DNA of 64,000 bases. It comes from Ziziphus jujuba (Eukaryota; Streptophyta; Magnoliopsida; Rosales; Rhamnaceae). Both the position numbers and the translations under genes were made by a program. The notes under the pieces were generated by a model. That model saw only the letters and a program-made list of their open reading frames with translations, ran no database searches and was not told the origin of the DNA. Positions 11,701 to 24,000 of this stretch are shown in pieces (position 1 is the stretch's first letter; each line of letters opens with the position of its first letter). The stretch lies in contig NC_083387.1 of the NCBI RefSeq assembly GCF_031755915.1, forward strand, positions 8,577,001 to 8,641,000. The letters run 5' to 3'.

Positions 11701-14700
11701 ACATTAATCATACCTTTAATATTCTAACCAGATCAATCTTAATTAATAATAATCAAACACCCAATAACCTAACTACTCATGTTGCTTTCACAGCTCACTT
11801 GAAGCAGCCAACTTGAACCTGTTCCTTGCCTCTCCACAAAAACAAACCATAACCCTATCACTAAGGTCTAAAATAAAAAATGAAAAAAAGCTTCTTAAAC
11901 AGTTGGACAACGAGCATATTGAGAACACCATAGACCAAGTTGCAGAATTCCACCATTATGTAACAATGGTGGTGAAACCTATGTTACTATTATGGTAAGA
12001 TTATACCTGAAATTTTATGTTAGGACAACATTGACTCCTAGCAGCATATTTCAACTGATCAACCACGAGCACTTAATTACAAGAATAGCTTTTCCAATTT
12101 TTAGTGCATGTTCTATACTTGTTTTTATAAAGGATATTCCTCAAGAATATCAAACACTTGCCTGGACCCAGACCCTAATAATACATTGAATGTGGGCATG
12201 AACAATATGATAACAGAAGCAAGAAACATACGTCTTTCACCCTGACAGCTTGAAGCGCCATTGCTTTCTCTTGAATGTCACCCTACAAGATAACACTTAT
12301 TCTCTCATAAACAAGTCTTAATACCCATTAATCAACATATAAAAGTGAACTTATAATATAAAATTACCACAGTCAGCCGGTTGATAAGTCCACATTTTAT
12401 GCTCTGACGCAGTCGTTTGCACTCATCCTAACAATACAAACCAAGAGATGTGGTCAACAAAAATAAAACAAATGAAAAATACCCTCATTAAAATCACACA
12501 TGAATAAATTTGAAGACAAAAATCAACGCCACAATATTTACTGTGCTGCAGATTAAAAAGGAGAAAGCCAATTAAACAAGCATGTTGAATGCCAAGACAG
12601 GACATCATTAATACAAACCAAGAGATGGTCAACCAAAAAATTAAAAAAAAAAACGCATTAAAATCATACATGAATAAATTTGAAGACAAAGCCCAACACC
12701 ACAATATTTGCTTTGCTGCAGATCAAAAAGGAGAAAGCCTACTAAACAGGCATGTTGAATGACAAGACAGGACATTATCTTGTGTGCATTGCAATTATTG
12801 TTCGACTTTTCAATGCTACCTTATTTCCATTTTAAAGCTGGACAGACCAAAAAGGAGAAAGCCTATTAAACAGGCATGTTGAATGACAAGACAGGACATT
12901 ATCTTGTGCGCATTGCAATTATTGTTCGACTTTTAAATGCTACCTTATTTCCATTTTAAAACTGGATTGGAATCTTCTTTACCCACATTAATGTCATTTT
13001 TTAACCCAAAAAAAATTGTTAAAAAGAAATCATATAGCTAAAAAAGGACCATCACAATGATTCCCACTCTCCTAACACAAACATCTAAAAAGTAAACAGA
13101 GACTGGAAATCTCTTAGTAGATATGTCACCTCAGTGAACTCTTGATTTGAGATAATATCAATGGATATGATCTCTGTCTTGTTTAAGTTTAAAATCTCTA
13201 GCAAGGTGTCTGTCATCCTTTTACCGACTTTATATGGCTCAGAAGCTTTGCATGTACCTGAACAAAAAATTCAATTAAAAAGGCACCAAAAGCTTACTTC
13301 TGTTACTTCATTCAATATATGCCCAAGTCAAAAAGTAGAATAAAATATATTAATTGAGATATTTACCTACAACTTGCACCAGCCTGTACAAATCTTGCTT
13401 TTGACTACTACCTGAAATCCTAATTCTTGCAAAAGAACCAACAACTTTGTCATGAAAGTTTTCTGTATCTTCAAGTAGATCCTCAACCAAATTACGTCTT
13501 AAATAAATTAAATTAATGTTGTGGTTGTCAATGGCAGCATAATCATCAAGATTAGATTGGCGCCCTTTTTCATCACCCTTTTTACGCATTTTACGCCTCT
13601 TGTCCTTCCCAGCCCTCGACAAAGCATCAGAGTTCCCATCAACTTCCAAATTACTAGCTTCAGTATCAACAACACTTCCCTGAAGATCGTCAACCTGAGA
13701 ATCCTCTTTTATAAGAAAGTGGGATTCAAGAAGCTTTAACATTTCAAAATGACCAACACGTGGTTTCCCAAATAGATTCTCAAGCCTTGAGTCACAAATT
13801 ATCTGACTCTTCCGGCGAGGATCACGGAGTTTGTTTCTCTTTATATATTCTAGCAAAAGCGCCTGCACATCAAACTGAGATACAACAGATTTGTCACCAT
13901 TTCTCATGTGCATAACAAACTCCAGTAGTTCTTTTGATGCCCAACCACCACTGTCATCTACAGAAGGCCCTTCAGCAACAGTAGCTGTTATTGTGCTTCG
14001 GGAATCCTTGCCCCTCCCACGGGATTTCAACCGTTTCTTGGCCTTTCTTCTTTTAGAGTTACTTGGTTCAAAATTACCCATAGAACCATCTGAACCTGAG
14101 CCTCCATCATTATTTGCGTCAAAAGGTTCATCAGGTGACTCCTGCTTATAAGCATGTGGATCAGATCCTTTCCAAGGGTTCTTTGCCTCAACAAGATCAT
14201 TAAGAGTGAGCGATAGCCTCTCTTTTAAGTCTATCCAGTAATCCTTGAAGAGATACTCCCAGCTACTTTTGTCATCAAAATCTATTTGGTCCTATGTATG
14301 CGCAAAGAACAAGTAAAGGACATAAGTGGGATGTTCACCGTGAACTTGATGCAAAAAGATATGCAGACTTTGAAAAGTAACTATATAGATTTCAAATAAA
14401 TAAGTAAAACAAAGAAATTCCTGTAATGAATGCCAAAATTTTAAAAGTAATTCAAAATGGACTACAAGATGCATTAGACTAGAAGGAGGAATGATAGATC
14501 AACAGGCATTAAATTGTAATTTTAATGTTATAATTTTTCCATCCCCCCCCCCCCCCTCTTCTCTATCTCTCTCTCTCTCTCTCTCTCCTTCTCCAATCTT
14601 ATGTTTTGGAACACTGTCTACTTTTAGCCTTTGCATCAACAAAAATCGGTTAATGTTAATGGCTTTTTTTTTTTTTTTGGCCTTAATTAGAAACATCAAA

Positions 14701-17490
14701 AGTGACAGTGAAGGTATGTTACAACTAATGTTGCAAACATACATCTCCTCATGCCCAAGCAGTCTAATGTTCACTTAAAAGGGTGAATGTCGAAATAGTA
14801 ACAAAGACATACTGATAATTTCCAATCTCATAATCAGAATTTTGAAAGTAAAATATTAAGCCATTGAAGGATACAAATTTATAGATGCCTTTGCTTCATT
14901 TAAATTCATGCTAAAAGAAACAAAACAAACAACATGACCATCTAATCATTCTCCTTCTACAGTAAAAACTATAAAGGATAAGTCAAATGCATTTTTGAAA
15001 TATAGACAGAAAAACAAAGATCAACACACATACCATGTCCTTGTTTCCTTGCTCATTCTTTTCTATCAACATCACAGTTTTCATACATGTCTCACAGAAG
15101 CCCTTGTTTTCCCGAACACAGAATATGACAGCATCTTTGATGCACCCCTTGCACAAGGAAAAGGTACACGTATAACACATGTAATATGCATTCTTCTCAC
15201 AGTTGCTACACAGATGCCAACCTTAGCACATGAAGAACACAATGTTTAATTAGATACAATTAGGCAACTCAAAAGAATAGGGTAGATGATAAAAGAATGA
15301 AAGCCAGGCATGAAATCCAAAATAACCAGAGCAAAAATAACACATTTTAATGGGAAATAATGAAAACAGGATTCGTGCCTGCAACCTCACAATAAACAAC
15401 GCCAGCATTCACAAAATAGCTAAATTTGGTAAAGCATACATGAAAACTATGAAAAAATCACAAAAGAAAAGGGAGAAAACTGAAGTTCCAGGAACCAGTT
15501 GCAATAATATAATATGAATGCTGTTCCTATTTAAGAATTGCCTGGAAACCCTAGCATTTCTTGAATCACTGGAAGCACATAAAAGTACTCAATGAACTTG
15601 AAAACTTAAAAAAGTGCAAAAGCAACAAAAGTAAAAGGGACGGGAAGAAGAATTTTTCAGAGTTCCAATTGTATTATTAAATGAAGGTTCTAAGGATCTT
15701 TGTTAATACTACAGCCTCTAGATACAACTCACATTATTTTTCACCAACAAAGGAAACAAGAAATATAATACAGTTGGAAATACATAAAATTTAATTTTAA
15801 GAACATCACAGAAGTAAACCCAAGTACTGGTACTGCAGCTAATGATTTCTACTTTTAGTACTCAAGGTCCCAAGGATCAAAAAACACTCATCGACATACC
15901 AATAATAACTAAAAAGTAAACAAGTAATAGAATAAAAAATAGAAAGTGAAATGAAAACCCGTCTAGTTCATCAACTTAAAGGGATAACTAGAGCCCAAAA
16001 CAGTAAATTTTACCACAATTCCAACGACCCTTAGCTCGAAAGAATGCCTCATCACGATTAACACATGAAGGATGGTAAGCTTTAGGACATCCCCTGAATA
16101 CACCCAAAAAGAATCAAAGTTAGAAAACATCTAGAAGAAAGAAGGAAAGTATTGACACAACACATCAAATAAATCCCGAGAGAAAATGCCCGTGGAAGCC
16201 TGACCTCCGGTCACAAAGCACAAGCTCACCCCCATCAAAACAAATGAAACAGACGTCCTCTTCCCCCTTCTTCCTTGAAGGGGCTCTTACCGGAGCTTTA
16301 AGATTCCTCCCACGCTTCCTCTTCCCACCACCACTGCCCACCCGACTCACCACCTCCATCCCTTCAGCCTCGTCTGCAGCCTCTGTCTCCTCTGCCTCCG
16401 TGGTCTCCTCCATTACATCAGCCTCCTCCGCGGTTTCAGTCTCCATGGCTTCGTCAGCCATGCCACTGTCATCTCCATCCTCTCCCTCTCCCTTCCCCTC
16501 TACCTCTGTCTCCGTATCCGGTCCCTCAGCAGTCTCATCTGCCACCTCCATTTCCTCTACCTGGCCAGCCAAATCCGTCTCTCCAGCAATGTTAGTCAAA
16601 GCCTCCTCATCCAGTTCCGGTTTCTCGGTCACATTAGAAACATCCGGCTCCTTCCCCAAGTCAGCCACAGCCTCATCTACAACTTCCCTGTCTTCCGGTT
16701 TCTCATTCTCCTCCACAATGTCAGTTACATCACCCTTCTCCGTCACCACTTCCGTATTCTCCTCAGCAGATTGAACCACATCCCTCTCCTCCTCCCCCGA
16801 CTGACCACCCGCGTCACCCACCTCTCTTCCCACCGCTTCATCAGCCACCTCTATTTCCACCGCTTTATCAGCCAAATCTGCAACCTCGGCCTCCTCTGAC
16901 CCCTTCTCTTTCTCTTCTGCCGCAACCGTATCCTCCACCACGTCAGTCGCCGCCATGTTCCCACCCACATCGGCCACGACGGCCATACCCTCCTCTGCTT
17001 CAGCAGCAGTAACCTCCTCCTCAGCCGAGGCCAATTCCCCTGACACGTCAGCCACAACCTCCTTCTCCTCTGACAAGTCAGCCACGACCTTCTCCTCCTC
17101 CGGCACGTCAGCCACATCCTTCGTCTCCTCTGTTTGGACGCCGCTTAACTCTTTGTTCTCCTCTGCTTTTACCTCCATATTCTCCACTGCTTGGTCGTCA
17201 CTTACCTCCTTATTCTCCTCTGTTTGGACGTCCTTATCCTCCTCAACCACTTTGCTCTCCTCTGCATCGATCACATCCCCATCGACATCCGCTGTGGCTG
17301 GTGGCGGTGATGGTGACTTACCACCTCCGACGAGTTGCGGCTCCAACGATTCCGGCGCCGTGAAGGGCTCGTAATGCGGTTCGCTGTGGAAGACCTCGTC
17401 CTGAGCATGAGGCATGGTGGTGGTGGCGTTGTATTCGAGTATCGGAGAAGGTTTATTGACAGTTGAAGATTCTTCTTCCTCGCTTTCCAT
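8737..17490 (-). CDS. NERD: NERD-like CCCH zinc finger protein (PHD, SWIB, Plus-3, GYF, GW repeats, CCCH), 10 exons
   Basis: Exons: 17490-16205, 16093-16014, 15221-15034, 14291-13367, 13257-13130, 12427-12368, 12282-12232, 11543-11473, 11031-10877, 10781-8737. They join in frame to 1,662 aa. Domain order: a very acidic Glu/Val/Ala-rich N-terminus (to about 390); a PHD-type Cys-rich module beginning DVCFICFDGGELVLCDRR (about 410-518); SWIB (about 635-714); Plus-3 (about 770-905, GSFARIRISG...YRLVQVVG); GYF (about 1119-1174, WHYKDPSGKVQGPFS); a Gly-Trp/Pro repeat zone (about 1490-1595); and a terminal CX7CX5CX3H finger. This is the architecture of Arabidopsis NERD/AtC3H19, which binds histone H3 and AGO2 and acts in RDR6/RDR1-dependent siRNA silencing of chromatin. 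The GW zone fits an Argonaute hook. Intron 8 (11472-11032) is U12-type AT-AC. The gene is full length with no disabling change seen. Confidence 0.93.
11032..11472 (-). other. U12-type AT-AC intron in the NERD-like gene
   Basis: The donor reads AAGGA|ATATCCTTTT, the U12 5' splice consensus. The 3' end has a branch-site match ATCCTTGAC about a dozen bases before the acceptor, which ends CTTCCAC|GCTTCG. Joining GA to G restores a Glu codon and the conserved run GRRKELRECVEKLQLL. No GT donor near this point keeps the frame. Confidence 0.9.
12433..12966. repeat. Nested tandem duplications in NERD-like intron 5
   Basis: A unit of about 177 bp starts AATACAAACCAAGAGATG at 12433 and again at 12610. 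A second, overlapping unit of about 124 bp (starting near AAAAAGGAGAAAGCCT) is repeated from 12723 and 12847. Copies differ by scattered substitutions and small indels. Confidence 0.85.
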
Positions 17491-18730
17491 CCATAAGCGA
17501 TAAAAATAAAATAAAATAAAAGAAGAAGAAGAAAAAGAATTGGAAATTAGGAGCGGAAAACCCTAGAATTGAGAAAGCTAGGGTTTTAAGCTGGAATTAT
17601 CTCGTTTTCTCGTTAGTCGAAATGTGTGCACTGTATAGAGAGAGAGAGAGACAGAGAGAACGAAGGGAGAGAGATTTGATTACGCAGAGAGGAAGAGCGT
17701 CTGCGTTACGAGAAGGGGCTCATCAACGGCTGACCAAAACGACAAAATCTCATTATTCCCTCTGGGCCTCTTTCTCTTCCGTTTTGGGCTTTCATTGACT
17801 TGTTTAGGCCAGGCCTGGCCTCGCCTGTGCAGTTTGCATTTTCTCATTTTCTTTCCTCTTTTTATCCCCAAAAAAAAAATCTTTTTTGGTACCAATTTAT
17901 TAAAAATAAATTAACGAAGAAAATACAAGGGAAAAATAAAAAATAAAATTTAAATCTAAAAGTACCAAAAAAAAAAAAATCATCAACTATACATATATTT
18001 TTACCAAAATAGCAAATATAACAATAGTTAATTGATTTATATTGAATTTCACTTTCATTCATATTTCAACTAATAATGTATTCACTTCATTTGTTGTCAT
18101 TTAGATAAATTTGGTATTAATTATTACTCTTTACCCTCTATAATTTGGCTCTATTTAGAAAGCAAACCAAAACTGCTTGGACGAATAGTCATGGTTCTCC
18201 TTTTTTTTTTTTGGGTCCGGGTTGCGTTCTTGTTAGTTTGGTAATCGGCTCTTTACATAATGAACTTGGAGGTTTTAGCAATCTTTTTCTTCTTGTTGAC
18301 AACATTCTTTACATGGTTTTAATATGATCCCTGATGTAACAATTAATGGTAGCAATTCCATAGCAAAGCTAACCAGTTAAAAGATGTCATTATATTAAGC
18401 CTCGCACCTCTCTCTCATCGGTCATCAACCCTCCATATATCCTCTGAACCAACACCGGATAGGTAGCAAGCATGATCATGTTACTAGAATAGCAAATTCT
18501 TATTTCTACTCCAAAAACAAGCACAATAATACTGGATTATTACATCCCTAATTGAAAACAAATATTCAAAAACATAAACGATAGTCTGCCAAAAAAGGAC
18601 CCAGTCTGGCATCTCATAGTTTGTGGAGTTTCAACTTTTTCAATCAATCTAGAAAAATATAAGCCAATGCCTGCTGCTCAAACAAAGACCATAACAACAA
18701 AATAAGGCAGTTACATGATTTGCCATTTTA
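17491..18730. other. Promoter and 5' UTR of the NERD-like gene; 3' flank of the CCHC gene
   Basis: The first 200 bases are the likely 5' UTR of the NERD-like gene. They include GA-rich tracts and two inverted telo-box-like motifs (AAACCCTAG near 17558 and TAGGGTTTT near 17579). Around 17760-17820 are several GGGCC/TGGGCT site II-like motifs, common in promoters of broadly expressed plant genes. The rest is AT-rich, and the end is the presumed 3' UTR of the CCHC gene. No further gene is seen. Confidence 0.55.
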
Positions 18731-21372
18731 TCAGTACCTCCGGGGATAGCGATCCATAAACCTACCAGATGGGCACTCGTATGCAAGATGTCCTCGTCCA
18801 CCACAGTTGTGACAAATCATTAAGGGGCCCATGCAATCCCTGCTCATATGACCCAGCTGTTGGCAATTCCTACATACAATATCTCTGTAACCACTACCCC
18901 TAACTCCACCTCCTCCTCCGCCTCCCCGTTCTAAAATGTTGCCTTTGGGACACTGTCTAGCAACATGCCCAGATACATTGCACATGTTGCAGATAGGATC
19001 ATTCGGGCAATCACGAGCCAGGTGACCAGTCTTCCTACAGTTGTTACATGCCTTCTCATTAGTACAATCTGCCGCAATATGACCCTGCTTATAGCAGTTG
19101 TTGCACAGCCTCAAGTCCCCAGGTGGCAGTGGGGGAGCTGTGCACTCTCTGGCACGATGTCCAGCCTTACCACAGGTGTGGCAGATGCCCTCGTTAGGGC
19201 AGTTGCTGGCCATGTGACCAGGTTCTCGGCAGTTCCAACACAGCGACTTTGTGGTGCATTCTGAAGCAATGTGTCTACAAATAATTGAACACATAATATT
19301 AGAACTACGCAATAAGGCAAATAAAAAATTTTAAAACTACATTAGCCACATGAAAAATCGCGTTACAAAAATTAAAATGTTTAGATAATGGAGATTATCA
19401 TCCCCCATCACAAAGGAACCATGCTATTAAAAGTGAACTTATATGCCATATTCCATATGAAGTATTGTTCATTTAAATACAGATCAAGACTGAGGATTCT
19501 GAAGAGTCTATCAAGTCCAAAACTTCAAAATCTCAATATGTTTTGCTTCTCCCACTTTGATTCATCATCCTATCTTGCAGAAATACTGCTAAAAATGAGG
19601 TACATCTAAGTGCATTGAGTAAGGAGACCCCAGCCAAAACCATTTTGCCAATATATACTAGATAATAGACAGACTGAAGCTTCAGTATTGCTTAAACTAC
19701 TCATCCTTCTCGTCAGTCACAACAAAAAGAGGATCTAAGAGACATGAATTTGGTAGTATTCATGCTACTTGCTGTTGTATGAACTTAAGTAGGGCAAAAA
19801 CGTGTACACTTGTTAAGCTGTTCAGAATGGATAAAATAGCGTGTAAATGCAGGGATAAAGCTGAATAGTGTATAAAGGCAGGGATAAAGCTAGGGAAGGC
19901 TAAGCTCGTAAATAGATAACAATAGCAGTGGTAGCATGCAAAGTGGAGGCCAGGGATAAGCAATCACTCATTTTTCATTCCATCTAGTTCAAGGAAATGC
20001 AATACAATTTCCCAATGGTAAAAGCATAAAAATTTTCCCTTCTTTTTATACTATTATTTAAGAAAACATATAGAGCAGCTAACATGCTAGATCAAACTTT
20101 ATCAAATCAAAAAGTGATCCATGTGCACACCAAAATGGAAGACCACTTTTGGATCTGATCCTAATATAATAATGTGTAACCTTGAAGTTCATTTCCCAAA
20201 ACTACTTTGCATAACCTGAAGCAACCATGTGTATCTTTCAGATCGCAACTCTAAAAGTGGGACACATGTTTCCATTAGCGAGAACAGGAAAAATGAGTAT
20301 ACTAACCCAGGAAGACCACAATTATGGCAAATTGCCACATTAGGGCAGTCTCTAGCAAAATGTCCTGGTCGTTTGCAATTCTTGCATAGATTGTCTCCTC
20401 TGGCAAAAAATCACAGCACAGTTAATGTTGATAAAGAAAATGTGATTTCAAATTTCAGGCCCTGAAGAAAAATGCAAATTCAGTCACCATAGTTAGTATG
20501 GTTCTAATGAAGAAAGAATATTACGAATTAAAACATCATTAAAGGAAGTATTTTTTAAATAAAAAAGTACTCTAAGTTTGACTAAAAATTGGATATAAGA
20601 TAACCAAAAGGCAGACATCATTTTTCTCATTTTCATAAATAGACATAATCATTAAAATAAAAATAAAATGAGAAAACACAAAAAATTAAGATAATGTCCC
20701 AAGTCTCTGACACAAGTTATCATCAAGAACCAAAGACATCAAATAAGTAAATAAAAAATATGCTGAACCAATACATGTAGAATATCAATCTTTATCAGCA
20801 GTGCTAACAGTTTTTAACAGAAATAAAAATTTGAATACAATAATAACATAATATCACAACTATCATATGCACCATTTTTTTTGGGGAAGGAACACTACTG
20901 AAGATGACTATCATTTAACTATGGAATTAAAGTGGCATTCACACATTTACATAACTACCAAACAATGGATCGATGAAGGAGAGTATAATACAATTACTAT
21001 GCACAAGCAAAATTATGAAATATGAATGTATGAGAGTACCCAAGGGTGTTCAAAGAAAGGCTCTTTCTTACCACATGAGTTATGGTCAGATTTCACAACA
21101 ATCAAAGTAAAAAATCACCTACTCTTCACCTTTTTTTTTTTTTTTTTTTTTTTTTGGCGGGGGGTGGGTGGGGGTGAACTTTCTCTTCACTGACCCTCGT
21201 TTAAAGACAAACGAAAAAGATAAATAAATGTTCAATGATCAGAAAACCTGAAACTCCGACGTACATCCCTTCTGTAAGGTGCATCACGATAGGAAAAACG
21301 ATCAGAACGGATCTTACGATCCAGAGGGCTCCTGCTCCTGCTCCGGCTTCGGCTCCTGCTGTCTGAACTCAT
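18731..21372 (-). CDS. CCHC zinc-knuckle protein with RS-rich N-terminus (CNBP/Gis2-like), 3 coding exons
   Basis: Coding exons are 21372-21248, 20399-20307 and 19274-18731, giving 253 aa. The N-terminus is an Arg/Ser repeat (SSDSRSRSRSRSRSPLDRK). It is followed by nine CX2CX4HX4C zinc knuckles, starting CKNCKRPGHFARDC and ending CHNCGGRGHLAYEC; exon 2/3 splicing falls inside knuckle 2. A Gly-rich linker (about eight Gly) separates knuckles 7 and 8. Such proteins bind single-stranded RNA or DNA. The RS stretch suggests nuclear RNA processing, but that is inference. Acceptor-like TTTCACAG at 21411 and donor-like TTC|GTAAAT at 23726 suggest a 5' UTR intron of about 2.3 kb, with the first exon near 23727-23990; transcript evidence is lacking. 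Confidence 0.9.
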
Positions 21373-24000
21373 GTTCAAATTTATCCTTACTAACACCAAC
21401 CACCACTGATCTGTGAAACAACACCACCACTACCACCAACACCACACGGCAGCAGTCTCCTCCCTGTCCACATTATAACCACACCAACATTACAACCACA
21501 CCAACATTACAACCACACCAACATTACAACCACACACCCAAGGTCATATCGATGAGTCAAACCAAACCCTTACTTTCCCTCCATAACAGAAAACACCAAA
21601 CCCAACAAGAATAAAAATAATTTCAATAAACAATCCATCTCAGAACAGATAAATACCACTGTACTCAGCTCCCAGGTTTCAATTACCCAGTTCTTCAACC
21701 ACATCCTTCATATAAAAGGTCAAGCACCCTTGACAAAGAATCAACATTCCCTACAACTCAAGCTTACATAGATACACATAACACTCTAAGCAGACTCCAT
21801 CTTCTTAACTAATCATCTTAAGCAGATTTCTACATCAAACAGCAGCCTAAATCAGTAAAACATAGAAATACAAGGATAACAAAGTGGGACCGGTTTCTTA
21901 TTTGACAACACAAAAAAATGTTGTGATTGTGGGTCAGTAGGTAGTAGGATGGATATTTTCCAACAAATATAAGAAAAAGGCAAACGAAATTTTGGAAAAT
22001 TAAAAGGCATGGTTCAAAAAAAGTAGGGGAGCAAGGAGAGATGATATCATACTGCATCATTAAGTCTCACCATTGTAAAAATAATGCAGCCAGAAGAACT
22101 CTCCATGCAATTTTCATCACATATTTCAGCTGAGATTCATTGTTTACAGTTGGCAGCCCTCAAAGAGCTATATAATATTTCAGACGACTACAAACTATCA
22201 TTGAACCACTAAAGCACCTGAAAGTGGAATTTCTTTTATCTAGTAACATGTATATATATATATATATGTATACATACATGCAGATTATACATGTATACTT
22301 ATAAGGAATTACATTCCCTTTCCTATAATTATCCACTCTATCATCATTCACAACTGAATAGATTAAGTGCCTCTGACAACCTATACCATACCACCTCCCT
22401 TTCCATAATGCAACAAACTCTTCATTTTTCCTTCAGATATTTCCTTCTACATTTGCCCACAACAACAACAAATCAATTGCTAATAGGAAAATAACGTTCC
22501 AATGCTTCTAAAATTTTCAACATTACTCTTGCCATGGTAAAAATTATGCCAATGTTAGAACTATTTGATCCAGGATACCATCGTATGGAAACAACACTGT
22601 CTCAAATAAATGAAAATTAAAACGAATTAAAATAAAAAAACCAAGACCCTTTTTTTTTTTGCGGGGGGGGGTGGGGGTGGGTGGTGTGTTTAAGGTTTGA
22701 TAAGTAATACCTAGATTTATACATGTTAGGTCTGATGAATTACAATTAAGAACATATTACATGGCATCCTAATCCCCACCCAACATCCCCAAAAGAGGAA
22801 AACAATTAAGTAGCAATTCTATATGGAATTAGTGCATCTACCAGTGCAAAGATCATGCATGTAAGTATTGCAAATGTCACAAATGAGCATGCATGTGTAT
22901 TTGAATAAAAAATTAGAATAAGTTAAAACATTGTAAGCTTACAGGTCCACTAATGACTGTACAGTTTTCATATCAATAATGAAGGTTTCAACATTTGCTT
23001 CTTGCAACTAGAATTGTGGTATCACTACAATGCACCATCACTACTTAGATTCAGATGTGGTGCAAAAATTACAAATAGGTGCCCGTATTATGGATCTGCT
23101 AGTTTTACAAAGACTTTTAACATTTACTTGGAGTTTCCAGTAGTCATCCCATTACAGGTGATATGGCATGTCAACAAAAGTTAAGCGTCCGTAACACCTA
23201 GTCTTCCTACGACCATCTATTGCTAAACTAACAATGGAAACTTTTAGCTCATATCATTCCCAATATACAAACACGTTCCAATCAGTGTCACTGGGTAAGC
23301 TTTTCTCATTGCTATTGCATAATACAAGAATACTTTTGGACAATAAAGTGCCTTGACATTCTAGTTTTCAATACCTTCATGATCTTATTTATTCAAAATC
23401 AGGTCCCCCATTTTTCACTTCCTCATTTTCCCTCAGCACACTTAAACAGCTGTTTCTTCTGTTAAGATTCTTTGTTCGCTATTACACACGCAAAATTATA
23501 CAGACATTACAAATACATAAATACAAATTCATGTATATAAAAGCGCTCGCATAAATACAACAATATTACATAACCACACAAAAACGCTGAGATACATATT
23601 AATTTCGTCAGGATAAAGAAAACCCTTAAAACATCAAATCACCGAATCTAAGACAAAGAAAACCCAATAATACATAGAAAATCAATATGCACTAAATAAG
23701 CTGAAGCAACCAATAAACAAATTTACGAACCAGAACAAAAGGGGGGGGGGGGGGGGGGGAGGAGGGGGAACTGAGGGAAAAGTAGCCCTAACCCTAGAAA
23801 ATCTGATACAAAAGGAAAGGCAGACAAAGAAGAAAATGGAGAAGAAGAGCGTACTCTGCACGATGGTACTCGAAGCGTGGCTTTCGAACGGCGAGTGAGT
23901 AATAGGAAAGATTTACAAACAGATAGCGTCGCGGTGTGAAAATTGGATCCGTGGGCGAAGAGTAAGCTGTATAGCTCAGCGTAGAGTGCGATGCGACGCA
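21373..24000 (-). other. Probable 5' UTR exons and long leader intron of the CCHC gene
   Basis: No separate coding gene is supported. The segment has an 18-bp tandem repeat (three copies of AACATTACAACCACACC-like units, about 21483-21535), a T/G-rich run near 22651-22690, an AT run near 22253-22267, and a pure 19-base G run at 23741-23759. In the gene's sense that run is a C19 tract, which would lie in the first noncoding exon. GC content rises sharply at 23820-24060, consistent with a transcription start area. Confidence 0.45.

Noticed and set aside
16244..17374. Plus-strand Ser/Thr-rich open frames across the NERD-like first exon
   Set aside because: Antisense shadows produced by the GAA/GTG-rich acidic repeat; no independent support.
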